The translations under genes and the position numbers were made by a program. The notes beneath the pieces were generated by a model that searched no databases, was not told the origin of the DNA, and saw only the letters and a program-made list of their open reading frames with translations. Below, piece after piece: positions 24,501 through 37,947 of a DNA stretch of 64,000 nucleotides. Where the stretch lies: positions 248,001 to 312,000 of the forward strand of contig KV748204.1 in assembly GCA_001692895.1 (NCBI GenBank), written 5' to 3'. Position 1 is the stretch's first letter; every line of letters begins with the position of its first letter. The DNA comes from Cenococcum geophilum 1.58. Taxonomy: Eukaryota > Ascomycota > Dothideomycetes > Gloniales > Gloniaceae.

Positions 24501-27500
24501 GACTAGAGGGAGCTAGTGGTAGAGCCTTAGACCCTTAAAGGAATTTAAGGACAACACCTAAATTTATAAATTAATTGGTAAAATTAGCAGTTTGAAGTGC
24601 TAATAGATAGTGGAGTAACACAAAACTATATCTTACTAGTAGTAGTTAGGAGAATAGGACTACCTTATAGACAAAAGAAGTAATCTTACCTATTAGTTAT
24701 AATTTTAGGAGATCTAATAACCTATAGAGGAGGGATTATTAATCTTAAAATAGGACCTATTCGGATAACTATTAAAGGGAGATAAATTAAAATGTCTTTT
24801 GATATCCTACCATTAGGACAGGATAAGGCAGTATTAGGCATGCCTTAGTTATAGGAATATAATCTGAGGATTAATTAGATTATAGGTTAGGTCGATATTA
24901 GAGATACTTAACGCCGTAAGATGTAATAATAAGCCAAGTTGGTATGGTACTAAGTAGGAGCAACCTATAAAGAAATAGAAAAAGGACTAAGTTATATACT
25001 AAAGAGATACCATAAGTACGGTAAGAAACTATGGTTACCGGAAAGTAAAAAACTATTAGAATATATAGCATGGGACTATAAAATAGAGTTAGAACTAGGA
25101 ATAAGTCTAAAGTTCTTTCTAATTTATAAGCTTACTAAAGAAGAAGGTAGAGCGTTAAAAGAGTTTATCTAGGAAAATTTATAAAAGGGATATATTAGAC
25201 CATCGTAGTTATTAGCGGGTTATCTAGTACTGTTCGTACTAAAGAAAAATGGTAAACTAAGGCTGTGTATTAACTATAGATAGTTAAATAGTATTACTAG
25301 GAAGGATAGGTATCCTTTACCCTTAATTAGCGAAATTTAAGACAGAATAGGTAATGCGTAAATCTTTATAAAGATAGATCTAAGATGGGCGTACTATTAG
25401 ATTAGGATTAAGGAAGGCGATAAATAGAAGGCAGCCTTTAGGTTAAAGGAAGGACTATATAAACTATTAGTTATGCAATTTGGGCTTATAAATATACTAG
25501 CAACGTTCTAAAAATGTATCAATAATATGTTAGGAGAATACTTGGATGAATTTATTATAGTATATCTTAATAATATTATTATCTACTTAATAACTAAGGA
25601 AGAATTTGGGGAACATATTAAATGGGTCTTAAAGAGACTATAAGAAGAATAGATACTAGTAGTAATTAAGAAATGCGAGTTCTTTACTAGGAAGACTGAT
25701 TTTGTTAAATTTATTATTAAACTAGGCTAACTTAGTATAGATCTAAAGAAGATTAAGGCTATAGTAAATTAGTAGAAACTAGAGAATGTTATATAGTTAA
25801 GATTGTTTTTAGGGTTTTGCAATTACTGCAGAAGGTTTATAGCGCAGTGGTTAAAGGATATTAAGCTATTTACGCGGTTAATAAAGAAAGAAGAACTATA
25901 GGTATAGGGAGAGGAGCAAAGAAAACTCTTTAAGAAAGTTAAAAAGTTGTTTACCTAGGAGCCAGTTCTTAAGATCTATTAACTAGGTCTAGAGACGGTT
26001 ATAGAAATAGATATATTAGACTATATACTAGGGGCGTGCTTTATATAAAGACATTAAGATAGATGGCACCTAGTGGCATACTATAGTCGGAAGATAACAC
26101 TACTGGAATTAAACTATAACATCTATAATAAGGAGTTATTAGGTATAGTTACAGTATTAAAGAAATGGAGAGCATTCTTGTAAGGCATAGAGAAACTATT
26201 TATAGTTAAGACAGATTATAAGAACCTAACAGGATTTCTAATAATGAAGGAACTTAACTAAAGATAGGTTAGATGGGTAGAGATGCTTGCGGAATACTAT
26301 TTTGAGATTTAGTATACTAAAGGTATAGATAATATAAGGGTAGATGCTCTAAGCTGTAAAGCTAAACTATAAAATAAGGAAAAGCCATTAGGGGCTTTAT
26401 TGCGAAAAGATATAGACAGGTTAATTAGGTATAATTATCCGAAAATTGTAGCAACTTAAGAAGATAAGAAACTAAAGAAAGTCTATAAGACACCGGAAAG
26501 CTTTTGGGTATAAAGAATTCTAAAAGCATAGCTAGAAGATCCACAGACGGATATATACGAAAATTAAGAAGTAAAGTATATCCTAAGAAGTATAGTAGAG
26601 TAGTTTATAGAAGACTTCCACAAGGGACTAACCTAAGGATATAATAGAGCTATAGGCTTAGTGACGAGACTTTAAAAGGAGTACATTATTGACGGAATCT
26701 AGAGGATAGCTAGAAAGGTTATAAAGGAATATCTAGATTATTAAAGGAATAAACTAACGAGGCATAAGCCATATAGAGGGCTATAACCTGTCGAAATACT
26801 AGAGAGACTATAGAAGGTTATATTATGGGACTTTATTATTAAGTTGCTAAAATTAAAAGATCCTATTACCGGATAAGATTATAATGTAATCTTAGTAATA
26901 GTAGATAAGCTTATAAAGTGGGGATACTTTATAGCATNTATAGAAGAAATCTCAGCGGAAGATATCGCTAGAATCTACGTTAAAGAAGTGTTTATAAGAT
27001 ATAGAGCACTAAGTAAGATTATATTAGATAGAGACCTAAGATTCATAACAGCATTTTAGGAAGTATTCTTAGCGGAGTAAGGAGTTTAAGCAGTAACTTC
27101 TACCGCGTATTATCCACAGATAGACGGTTAAATAGAAAGGTTAAATTAGATACTAAAGCAGTATCTAAGGTATTATATTAATTATATACAGAATAATTGG
27201 GTATCGCTATTACTAGTTATATAGTTTATATATAATGCAACACCTTAAGAAGGAATAGGCATATTATTATTTAAAGCAAATTATGGATATAAGCTAAGAA
27301 TATCGTTGTTACTATAGCAAGTAAAGAAAATAAGTAGTATAGCTAAAGAAAGAATAAAGACGTTAATGAATCTTTATATAGACCTTATGGAATTAGTAAA
27401 GAAAGTATAAGAAAAAATAAAAAAGTACTATAATGCTAAGAGATCTAAGGGACTAGATCTTAAGGAGGGAGATAAAGTATAGCTACTATATAAAAATTTT

Positions 27501-27930
27501 AAGAGTTNANNANTAAGTAAGAANTTNGANTANNTTAGACTAGNACCTTTTAAAATTATATANAGGATTTTACTGGTTATATTTAAGTTAAACCTACTAG
27601 CTAAAATAAAGATCTACCCTATATAGTATATCGTAATGCTAGAGCTAGTATATAGAAATGTTAAGCTACTGGTCTATAAAGTAGATATATATAGAGGATA
27701 AGAAGAAGATAAATAGTAAGTTTTAAGGATTATTAGTTATAAGGATATTAATAATAAAATATAGTATAAAGTAAAGTGGATAGGCTATACTGAGACTACC
27801 TAGGAGCTACTAGAGAATTTAAAGAACGCTATAGGAAAGGTATAGGAGTATTAAAAGAGATTAGGTTAGGTAGTATTAATAAAGAAGGATTGCTAAAGAA
27901 TAAGTCACCTAAGGGGGACCTAAGAAGAGT
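21553..27930 (+). pseudogene. gypsy chromovirus Gag-Pol, RIP-inactivated
   Basis: ATG at 21553 opens a gag region. A CCHC knuckle remnant lies near 22535-22580 (INCGKQGHYVRDY). The RT at about 25060-25750 contains LFVLKKNGKLRLCINYRQLN, AFRLKEGLYK and the degenerate catalytic box YLNNIII (YxDDIL expected). RNase H lies near 25990-26360 (YYSRKITLLELNYNIYNKEL, TDYKNL, WVEMLAEYYFEIQY). An H2C2/integrase core follows at about 26600-27200, then a GPY/F-type region. A C-terminal chromodomain lies at about 27730-27880 (YKVKWIGYTETTQELLENL), which defines a chromovirus. Ambiguous bases occur at 24454, 26938 and 27508-27560. Confidence 0.88.
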
Positions 27931-28588
27931 AGTTGCTGAACTACTCGGATCTATTTCCTTCTCTATTAGAGGAGAATCCGTTCTTTTATTACCTAGTTCC
28001 TATAAACCTTATTCTATAAGTTTCTACTCCTTAGAATAAACCTTCTTATAAATCTTCTTAAGATGAAGCAGATAAGCAGACGCCGTAATTTAAGTATTTA
28101 GAGCCTTCTATTTTGTATTATGGGAACATTCTAACTTAGTAAGGGCTTGTAATAGTTTACTATTTAGCCGCGCAATAGTAGATTAAATATAAGACCCTAA
28201 GATAAATTAATTAGGGAACTAGACGACTATTAAGAGTAATAGGTTATATATATTTAGCATTAGAAGTAGAGCGAACGTTATAGGATAAATAAATATTCGC
28301 TTTAGTATACTCTAAGTAAGAGGACGGTTATCGCGAAGATGGGTTTACTAATATAATATAAACTAACCCCTCTTTTAAATAATAAGAATATAGAGACGGT
28401 ATAATCTTACTAAGAGATAATATTGCAGTAATAGTGCGAGCACAACGTTAGGCATATAAAGAAGAAATTACTTTAGGCATAATAAGTAATAATATTAACT
28501 AAATTAATTAAATGGATATTACACCTTTAGTAAACAACTTAAAGATGTTTTAAATCTTTAAGGATAAAGATAAAGAGGAGGGAGATAG

Positions 28589-29013
28589 TATTACGGACAC
28601 TTTAAGTACAATATTATAACTACTTAGAGAAGAGACGGAAGAAGCTAGTTAGTTAATTTAGGTATAGTTTAGGATAGAGCCGATAGAACTATATAATAAG
28701 GAATAGTAACTAAGGTTATATAATATGCTATATATTAAATAAGAGGAATAAAAGGAACTTATGTACCTTACGTATAAGACGTATATTACGTATAAGAAGG
28801 ATTTTATAGGAGTACGGTTATGTATTTAAGGACCCTTAGTCCCTACCTAGATAGTTCCTTCCTTATAGTAATTCTTAGAATATAATTGGAGTTAATCTAT
28901 TAGGCAACCACTCCACCAGTTATTATTACGTTGTTGACTTTTGTACTTGTATTTCCTATACACCTAGCCCATTAACGAACCCATTGTAGTTCTTGCTATA
29001 AGGTTCCGTTACA
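28589..29013 (+). repeat. gypsy copy 1, 3' LTR
   Basis: 425 bp, ends CCGTTACA, followed by CTAGG (29014-29018). Confidence 0.92.
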
Positions 29014-29690
29014 CTAGGGGTAAATACTAATACCGCTTTCTGCCTTGCCTTTATAGGGTGCCTCTATATAGGCGAGATCTTCTATACTAATAAGCAATGG
29101 TCTAAACCATTATTTACTGTAACTAAGGCTACTCGCTTAGACGTATAGTTTAGCCCCTTTAGAGATTATCTTACCTTCTGTTTTAAATGTAGTAAGACCG
29201 ATAAGGATAAGCAGGGCGTTTAAATTGTAGTAGCCGCTACCTTTAACGCGGTTTACCCCGTAGCAGTGCTATAAAGGCTTTTCCTCTTAGACCCCCAGGC
29301 TTCCTCTACGCCGCTATTTACTGCATCTAGTGGCGCGGCGTTTTCCGCCTTATATGTATAGAGGATACTTAAATTAAGGCTAAATCTCTATAGCATTCTA
29401 GCCGTATAGTATATAGGTTATAGCTTCCGTAGGGGCGTAGCCTAATACGCCCTAGACTATGGCTTCTTTGACAAAGAGATCTAACGTCTAGGCCGCTGGA
29501 CGTTAGATGCCTTCTACCTCTATTACTTAACCTTATAGGCCAATACCTTCCGCCTTTTACAGAGATTTTAACTAGGCGCCTTACTAGTATTCTCTTTAAC
29601 TTAGCCTTATATATAAGGCTGATACCTAAAATATATCTCTCTATACATATTTTTCTCCTAATTTGGCTATAGTTACGCTTTACTCTCCCT

Positions 29691-29845
29691 AGACTATAGG
29701 CTTATAAATTTGGGGCTATTTTTCCTGCCTTTTATAGTAAAAACTACTTATAAAGCCAGAAAATAAGCCCGCTATTTGTAGGCCCCTAAGCCGCAGCTAC
29801 TAATTAAAAAATTATCTAAAAATATACGTGTTTAAAGAGATAGAT
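29691..29845 (+). repeat. DIRS split direct repeat B1
   Basis: 155 bp, AGACTATAGGCTTATAAATTT... to ...AGAGATAGAT. It pairs with B2 and is RIP-converted relative to B2 at almost every CpA/TpG. Confidence 0.88.
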
Positions 29846-29979
29846 AATAGGGTCTATAGGGAGTCACGTGCCTATAGTACACGGCTTAAAGTCTCTATAT
29901 TAAGAACTTTAAGCAGTAATAACATTATTTAATTAAATTCAAATATGCTAGTTCTCGTTAATTAAAGCTGCTGTTAATT
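29843..29979 (+). repeat. DIRS split direct repeat A2
   Basis: 137 bp, pairs with 17734-17870 and directly abuts B1. More RIP-converted than A1. Confidence 0.88.
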
Positions 29980-30069
29980 TACCTACCTACCTAAGCATTC
30001 GCTTTTTTACCTTATAGATATATATATAGCTTATGCCCTACTTCTTATAAGTACGCACCTTCGCTAGTT

Positions 30070-30224
30070 AGACCATGGGCTTACAAATTTGGGGCTATTC
30101 TTCCTGCCTTTTATAGTAAAAACTGCTTACAAAGCCAGAAAATAAGCCCGCCATTTGCAGGCCCCTAAGCCGCAGCCACCAATCAAAAAATTATCTAAAA
30201 ATGCACGTGTTCGAAGAGATAGAT
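30070..30224 (+). repeat. DIRS split direct repeat B2
   Basis: 155 bp, AGACCATGGGCTTACAAATTT... to ...AGAGATAGAT. Retains CpA/TpG sites that are lost in B1, and marks the right end of the element. Confidence 0.88.
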
Positions 30225-32114
30225 TAGTTATTTGATTACAAAGTAAATAAATAAACAAACTAGCAAACGGGGTTTGTTTATCAGCAAGTCTGGTTATACA
30301 TGCCACAGAAGAGGATAAAAAGTTCTCAAGCACTTTTAAGAGGTCACCATTGGGTTTATAGGAGCTTAGTCAAGATTTTGAGACCTTAGATAAACATGCG
30401 GGAATTAAAATCGATTAGAAAAACGGTTCATTCTTACTCTTTCGCTGGATAGATAGGAGGAAAAATGCTATAGGAGTAACATCTGCTTCAATTAAATGTG
30501 GAATGCTACTAGGTGAGATAAGTCTTGCTAGAGACTTAGGAAAAGCGTCAGTCATATATTTCTTTTTCGACAAAATTGATTTTGTGAGTTTTATTTTTTG
30601 GTACGGGGGAGATCTTAATGGGGGGACAGCGTGTTAGAATTGAAAGAAAAGGCTCAAAAAAGGAAGTGAAAATTGAAAGCAAGATATCAACAATTGGCAT
30701 CGACGATCCCTTTGAGGTAAATGGTATACATTTAGAGCTCTAAAGATTCTTCGGAGTTCCGGGAGGGCACGCTTTAGAATATTTATAGGTTTGATTTGAA
30801 GATTGCGGCTAGTAGAGAGTTACTTGCGGATGCAATTTCTTGGCTTGATGAAAAGTGCCTGGGTAATCCATCCGGCTACTTTTTCCGAAGAAGTAATGAG
30901 AAAGGAATGTCATCGAAGCATACAATATTTTAGACAGTGAAGTTTTCTAATGGAGAATAAAGGTATATAAGGACTATGCAAACAGAGAATACTAGACCAC
31001 GAGGGACTATCTCAGATGTAGAAGGAAATTCTACTGCAAAATTCTTTATGAAAATTTAAGGTATATTCATTGGTGAAATAAAAATATACTTCACTCATTT
31101 TTTGTGAAAACTTGGGAACACTTATCCATGTTTATTATCGAATATAGATATGAGTTGCTAGTATCTAAAAGAGTTTTGGCGTACTTCAGGTGGCTACGGC
31201 AAATATAGACTAGCCTTTCTTTCGGGTGCTCTTGGGAAATAAGAGCATGGAATGTAACGATGCATATATGTATTCAATATGTCGAGTCGGCATTTCATAT
31301 CTCGATCATAAGTGCGGGGAAATGTCATTTATGGAGTGCTCAGAGTGCTGCACGGATGCATATTGAATAGTATTCGGCGGCTAGCTACTTATTAGTGATC
31401 GTTAGATGCATATTTGTAGGGAGTCTATGACTTTGACAAACTGGATACATGCTGCACAAGACGGCTCGTAACATCAAAAGGTTGACGCAGCTCGTATATG
31501 CCCCAGCATTTCATATATAGCGAAACATGTTGTCCCGCACGCTTCGTTTCATAGCTACTGGTTGGCCGTCTTCGAGCTCCACGCCAGCCTCACCTCCATC
31601 CCCAGCAAGACCTTGCATTTTCAGTTGAAGTTCTGCATCCAGCTCAACTTGCGTCTTCTTCCGAGGTTTCTCAGTAGGTTTTATTTCCTATTATATATAT
31701 CAACATGTGTCACTTAGAAATATTATTAGCTTTTAGAGTCGAAAGCATTCTAACAGTCTACGCATTTTGGAGGACTTCTATAAAACCCAAATTACAGAAC
31801 TTTTTAGAGAAACGAGTTAGGAGTCACAAGATCCTAGCGGATGCCTTTAAGATAGGTATCATATGAAAGAGGACATACTTTCGTTTCACCCTTTGGCGTT
31901 TAGGGCTTTGAATTGGCTTCTGAAGATGATAACCGGGTGTTAACTACATTTTGCAGTCCTGATTTCTGCGTTCTGTTTGCTTGCTGCCTTAAGCAGGATT
32001 GAAACTTGGCGGAAAGTGAATGTGATCCCCTAGAAGCCATCGTCGCATTTATAAGTGCAGTTTGATTAGAATGGAGGTTCCATAATCTACGTCAATTCGC
32101 CGACAGAAAAGCGC
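30225..32114. other. Non-RIP spacer, mostly without recognisable genes
   Basis: Base composition is moderately AT-rich but CpA is retained, so RIP did not act here. Only short frames are open (for example a 41-codon plus-strand frame at 30618-30743 with no known motif). The exception is a coding-like terminal exon on the minus strand at 31511-31687, listed separately. This may be decayed single-copy sequence between the DIRS element and the mariner. Confidence 0.5.
31511..31687 (-). CDS. Orphan terminal exon of an unrecognised gene (partial)
   Basis: The minus strand has a 59-codon open frame ending in TGA (31511-31513). It is preceded at 31688-31689 by a good acceptor (ATAG before GAA ATA AAA). 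The product is charged and low in hydrophobics, with a Gly/Glu-rich middle and an ending ...PVAMKRSVRDNMFRYI. An ending of basic residues followed by a short aromatic tail looks like a conserved protein C-terminus, but I cannot name the family. No matching upstream exon was found between 31690 and the mariner at 32117, so the gene is probably truncated or its 5' part was displaced. Codon use is like the island genes and unlike the RIP flanks. Confidence 0.45.
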   Translation of the reverse strand, partial: EIKPTEKPRKKTQVELDAELQLKMQGLAGDGGEAGVELEDGQPVAMKRSVRDNMFRYI

Positions 32115-32116
32115 TA

Positions 32117-32231
32117 CAGTCGCTTCGGAAAAGGACGATCAAATGTCAGAAACCATGATCAAAAACAGAAATTTGCCGAATCCTCACCTGTTTGAACCCT
32201 TTTTCTATACTCGCGCATGCCACCACCCATC
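32117..32231 (+). repeat. mariner left TIR
   Basis: 115 bp, inverted match to 35139-35253 with two differences seen, TA on the outside. Confidence 0.9.
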
Positions 32232-32308
32232 CTCCCAGCTAATATATCGCCGTCGCCTATTTTTGAAGCTATTCAAAGCCTATATTATTTCCTATTTTAG
32301 TTAGCGCC

Positions 32309-34020
32309 ATGACGCATAGGAGGAGAGCCAAAGCACCTAAGAATACCGTAAAGAACACTTCTAAAGCGCCTAAAGAGGTAGACCTTACTATCAAACCTAT
32401 ACCACCTTCTACTATTATAGAATAGTCCAAAGACCCTTAAACCTTTATTCTAAATATAATCGTATACGCCGATACCATAAAGATATTCAGCAATATTCTA
32501 GCCATCCCGTTCGGAGCCTTTAAATACCAAAAGTTTGTTACCTAAAATACATATTAAGCTAACGAATATTACGGTCTTCGTTTTTTCTAGCTTAATTATT
32601 TAACTGCTATTATTGCGTCATTAAATTAGAAGGATCCTATAATACCTAAAGAGGTAAACAATATAGACGAATGGCGCGAAGTAGAGGGAATAATAGAGGC
32701 ACAGTTAAAGTACATAAGGAGGGCATAAAGGGTTAATCTTACAGTTAAATATAAGGCCGCTACTGCACCTATTAACGCGTCTGCTAATGCTAAAGACGCT
32801 GATTTTACTACGGCTATTAATACGGCGCTTTAAGTAAGAGGTATTCCAATTAAAGCAGCGGCTAATAAAGAGGTAGAGTCCTCTGGCGAGGATCACGAAG
32901 GTGTAGTAGAGAAAGCTATTAGTAAAAAGAGGGCATCAACTACTACTAAAATGCAGAAAGAGGCTGCTAAACGGCGTAAACGTACAAAAGCTAAAGGCAA
33001 GCATCTATATGCGCTGCTTAAACGCCATCGCTGCCTTTAATAGCACTATAAGAACAAAAAGCACGGTACTATATACTATCTTAAATTCGACTTAAAGCAC
33101 TACCTAATACTATTTTACCACTTAACGCGCTAGTTNGAGGTAATAGAATAGAAGAAAGCCACGGTTAATATACNAGATCTGTCCTTACTGTTAAAGATTA
33201 AGTATAGTAAGTACCTATAGAATAAGGAGGATAAAAAAGATANAAAGGCGTCTTTGGGNAGCTATAAGCACCGTTAAAGTAACTTTTATAGTACAGACAA
33301 ATCAAGTTCCCCTCCCTAACGACGGCAGCGACGGGAGGCTTATATTATAGTTATATAATCACCAGCCAATCCTATTTAACACGATCTATTACTAACGGCA
33401 TTAACGCTTTTGATAAACTAGATACAGTAGCAGAGCCAAATATAGCAGTAGAACCAGCTGCAGAACTAGCAGACGCTATAACAGTTATAGAGTGCTATAT
33501 AGGCAGTACTGCCTTCTTCTATATTACTAACCATCGCCAACAGTTNTTTTATAGTGGATCCTATACTAAATATAAGACCTTCAGTGCCTTCTTTATAGAG
33601 CGCTCTATCCGATTCTACTCTATCCTCTAAAACGCCCACCGGTCCTTACTATCTACTTTTAAATACGCCTTCTACTAGCCTACTACCTAGCAGCCCTGCC
33701 CGTAGCGATATCAAACAATTAGATAATAAGCTTAGCGCCTTTATTAAATGGCTANAAAGCCATTATCTAGCTTTTATACACGCCTTTACTAAAGTAGAGT
33801 TAATTTTAGTTGACGAGTACTACACCTTTAAGATGCTTAAGNAGGCGCTGCTTAATAATAATATAGGCCATANAAAGCTATATAGGGTTAGTTTAACATA
33901 CGGGCTTATTAATCGCATGGTAGATAACTTGGAGGACTTTAGAATAGATTAGCGACGTTATAATACTANAGNAGAGGCCTTACTTAATGTCTTAATTAAT
34001 AGGCGCTCTATATAATAATA
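32309..34020 (+). pseudogene. Passenger protein gene inside the mariner, unknown function, RIP-inactivated
   Basis: One plus-strand frame from ATG 32309 to about 34020, interrupted only by TAG/TAA of RIP type and by N calls. It opens Lys/Arg-rich (MTHRRRAKAPKNT). In the middle is a basic block and a Cys/His/aromatic cluster near 33010-33120 (RHRCLQ..HYKNKKHGTIYYLKFDLKHY), which could be a decayed zinc-binding knuckle. Gln-rich and Ser/Pro-rich linkers follow. The C-terminal 100 codons (SAFIKWL... to ...NLEDFRI) look helical and could be a SAM-like fold. No transposase motif was found, so it is separate from the transposase on the other strand. Its role is unknown. Confidence 0.6.
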
Positions 34021-34039
34021 AACCTTATCCTTCCCTTTA

Positions 34040-35110
34040 TCTACTTCTTAATACCTACCCGTAAGAAATGACCTTTTGCCCTTTTATTAAATCCTTATTA
34101 CTCTACCGTATGGTTTAAAAAGTCGCTAAAGTTATTCCATAGTTTAGCTTTAAATTAATAAGTACGTAGCCACTGCTTTAGGTCATAAAAAGAAGCCTTA
34201 ATTAGATTAAAATTGGGTAAGTAAGGAGGAAGATATTTAAGTTTAACACTAGCAGCGTTATAGAGGCGTTAAACTTCCTAGGTTTAAGTAAGCAGCAGCG
34301 TTAACGCGCCTATCCTTTATGGTTACCACGTACCTTATTGCGATAGATTAATGTATTATTTATTACTAGAACTAAANNAGGCTGTAGATAAGGCTGTATA
34401 TAAGTAAGAACCTCGTTCTTTATCCACTTAATAAACATTAACCCGTTAATGGCGCCTTAATATATTAACTAACTAGGTATATAGCCCTACTAGGTATACG
34501 CTAGCAGCAAGCTCTATCTTTTAAATCTCTTTAATTCTAATATTCCTTTAGTAGGCTTATTAATAGGTGCCCACCCNTACTTCCTATCTATTGTCTTCTC
34601 ATTATAAGCCGATTTGTTAACAAAAATAAACTAATTACGCCTATAGTTATAGATTTAAACGATCTAGTTATCTCTTAGGCCTAGGTTACATTATTATATA
34701 ATTATTTTTATAACCTTTTTACTCCATCTCCTTCGCTTTAATCCAGCTGATAGCGTACTCCGTGCCACTATTATATTATATTTATTATATAGAAACCAGA
34801 GCATCTCTTTAAAATAGGCGTTTAGGCTGTATAAGAGGTATTTAAGAAGGCCCTAAGGTACGCGTTAATAAATTAACATTAATAACACCTAACGTTATAC
34901 ATCTAGGGCCTTATCCGTAAGCAGCAGCGGCCTACCATTTGCCTTAATTGGTGGATTAATCTGGCTATATCTCTTTAAATTCACCCTCTAGCGTCGAAGA
35001 GTAGGTTAAGGAACGCCGGTTTTAACTTCTATATAGAAGTTGTTGTTGCCGAGGTTAATTAGAGCTTGTATAATCGACTTCTGTTCAATCAACCAAGTAG
35101 GTTTACCCAT
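34040..35110 (-). pseudogene. Tc1-type transposase, RIP-inactivated
   Basis: The minus-strand frame starts at ATG 35108-35110 (MGKPTWLIEQKSIIQALINL, the psq-type helix-turn-helix start), and VPQPTL follows. The DDE domain includes NKSAYNEKTIDRKQGWAPI (about 34620-34560), where family members have DExxxNExT; the Asp is now Asn and the Glu is now Lys. VLVINNTLIYRN (about 34375-34340) stands in place of VMDNASIHR, so a second catalytic Asp is Asn. Stops and N calls are frequent. The change of every key acidic residue is what G-to-A RIP on this strand would give. Confidence 0.8.
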
Positions 35111-35138
35111 GGCTTCAAATATAAGGTAATAATAAGGT

Positions 35139-35253
35139 GATGGGTGGTGGCATGCGCGAGTACAGAAAAAGGGTTCAAACTGGTGAGGATTCGGCAAATT
35201 TCTGTTTTTGATCATGGTTTCTGACATTTGATCGTCCTTTTCCGAAGCGACTG
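35139..35253 (-). repeat. mariner right TIR
   Basis: 115 bp, inverted match to 32117-32231. Followed by TA (35254-35255) and then by single-copy DNA upstream of CEF1. Confidence 0.9.
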
Positions 35254-35255
35254 TA

Positions 35256-37947
<2,692 letters not shown>

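Larger units (their letters stand above)
21063..29013 (+). mobile_element. Ty3/gypsy chromovirus, copy 1, complete with LTRs and TSD
   Basis: Two 425-bp LTRs (21063-21487 and 28589-29013), starting T(G/A)TTACGGAC and ending CCGTTA(C/T)A, are flanked by CTAGG (21058-21062 and 29014-29018). Pol order on the plus strand is gag-zinc knuckle-protease-RT-RNase H-integrase-chromodomain. It is the same family as 55329-63318, which lies on the opposite strand with a different target duplication. Confidence 0.93.
20766..29620 (+). pseudogene. DIRS tyrosine recombinase, split by gypsy insertion and RIP-inactivated
   Basis: The N-terminal SAM-like/core-binding part lies at about 20766-21062 (NTCKTYALGIKLWEFFCA, for the 'T.xTYxxGxxxxxxFC' start of such recombinases). 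The catalytic part resumes at 29019 after the gypsy element. Near 29080-29160 it reads GEIFYTNKQWSKPLFTVTKA. Near 29415-29510 the box FRRGVAQYALDYGFF then IQRLGRWTLDAFYLYY contains the (H/Q)xxR..GRW...Y signature, including the presumed nucleophilic Tyr. The frame joins cleanly if the gypsy element and one CTAGG are removed. This is a coordinate statement only; both halves also carry stops. Confidence 0.82.
17734..30224 (+). mobile_element. DIRS/Ngaro-type tyrosine-recombinase retrotransposon, interrupted by a gypsy element
   Basis: Split direct repeats define the element. A1 (17734-17870) recurs as A2 (29843-29979), and B1 (29691-29845) recurs as B2 (30070-30224). The order is A1-genes-B1-A2-B2, the layout of Ngaro/PAT-type DIRS elements. 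The genes are a gag/RT/RNase H frame followed by a tyrosine recombinase. A gypsy element (21063-29013) splits the recombinase. Without it the element is about 4.5 kb. No target duplication is expected for this order and none was seen. A 90-bp stretch (29980-30069) between A2 and B2 has no match near A1. Confidence 0.8.
32117..35253 (-). mobile_element. Tc1/mariner DNA transposon, 3.1 kb, with passenger gene
   Basis: Terminal inverted repeats of about 115 bp (32117-32231 and 35139-35253), starting CAGTCGCTTCGGAAAAGGAC, differ at only about two positions. They are flanked by TA (32115-32116 and 35254-35255), the Tc1/mariner target duplication. The interior has a Tc1-type transposase on the minus strand at the right and a second, unrelated frame on the plus strand at the left. 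The interior is heavily RIP-mutated, while both TIRs keep their CpA sites. It is longer than a usual Tc1/mariner (about 1.3-2 kb). The right end lies 232 bp from the start codon of CEF1. Confidence 0.88.

Noticed and set aside
1..35000. Stop-codon reassignment (TAG as Gln) in the long readable frames
   Set aside because: Island genes use TAG as a normal stop. The TAGs in the flanks stand at former CAG codons and come with CpA loss and Asp-to-Asn/Glu-to-Lys changes, so RIP explains them.
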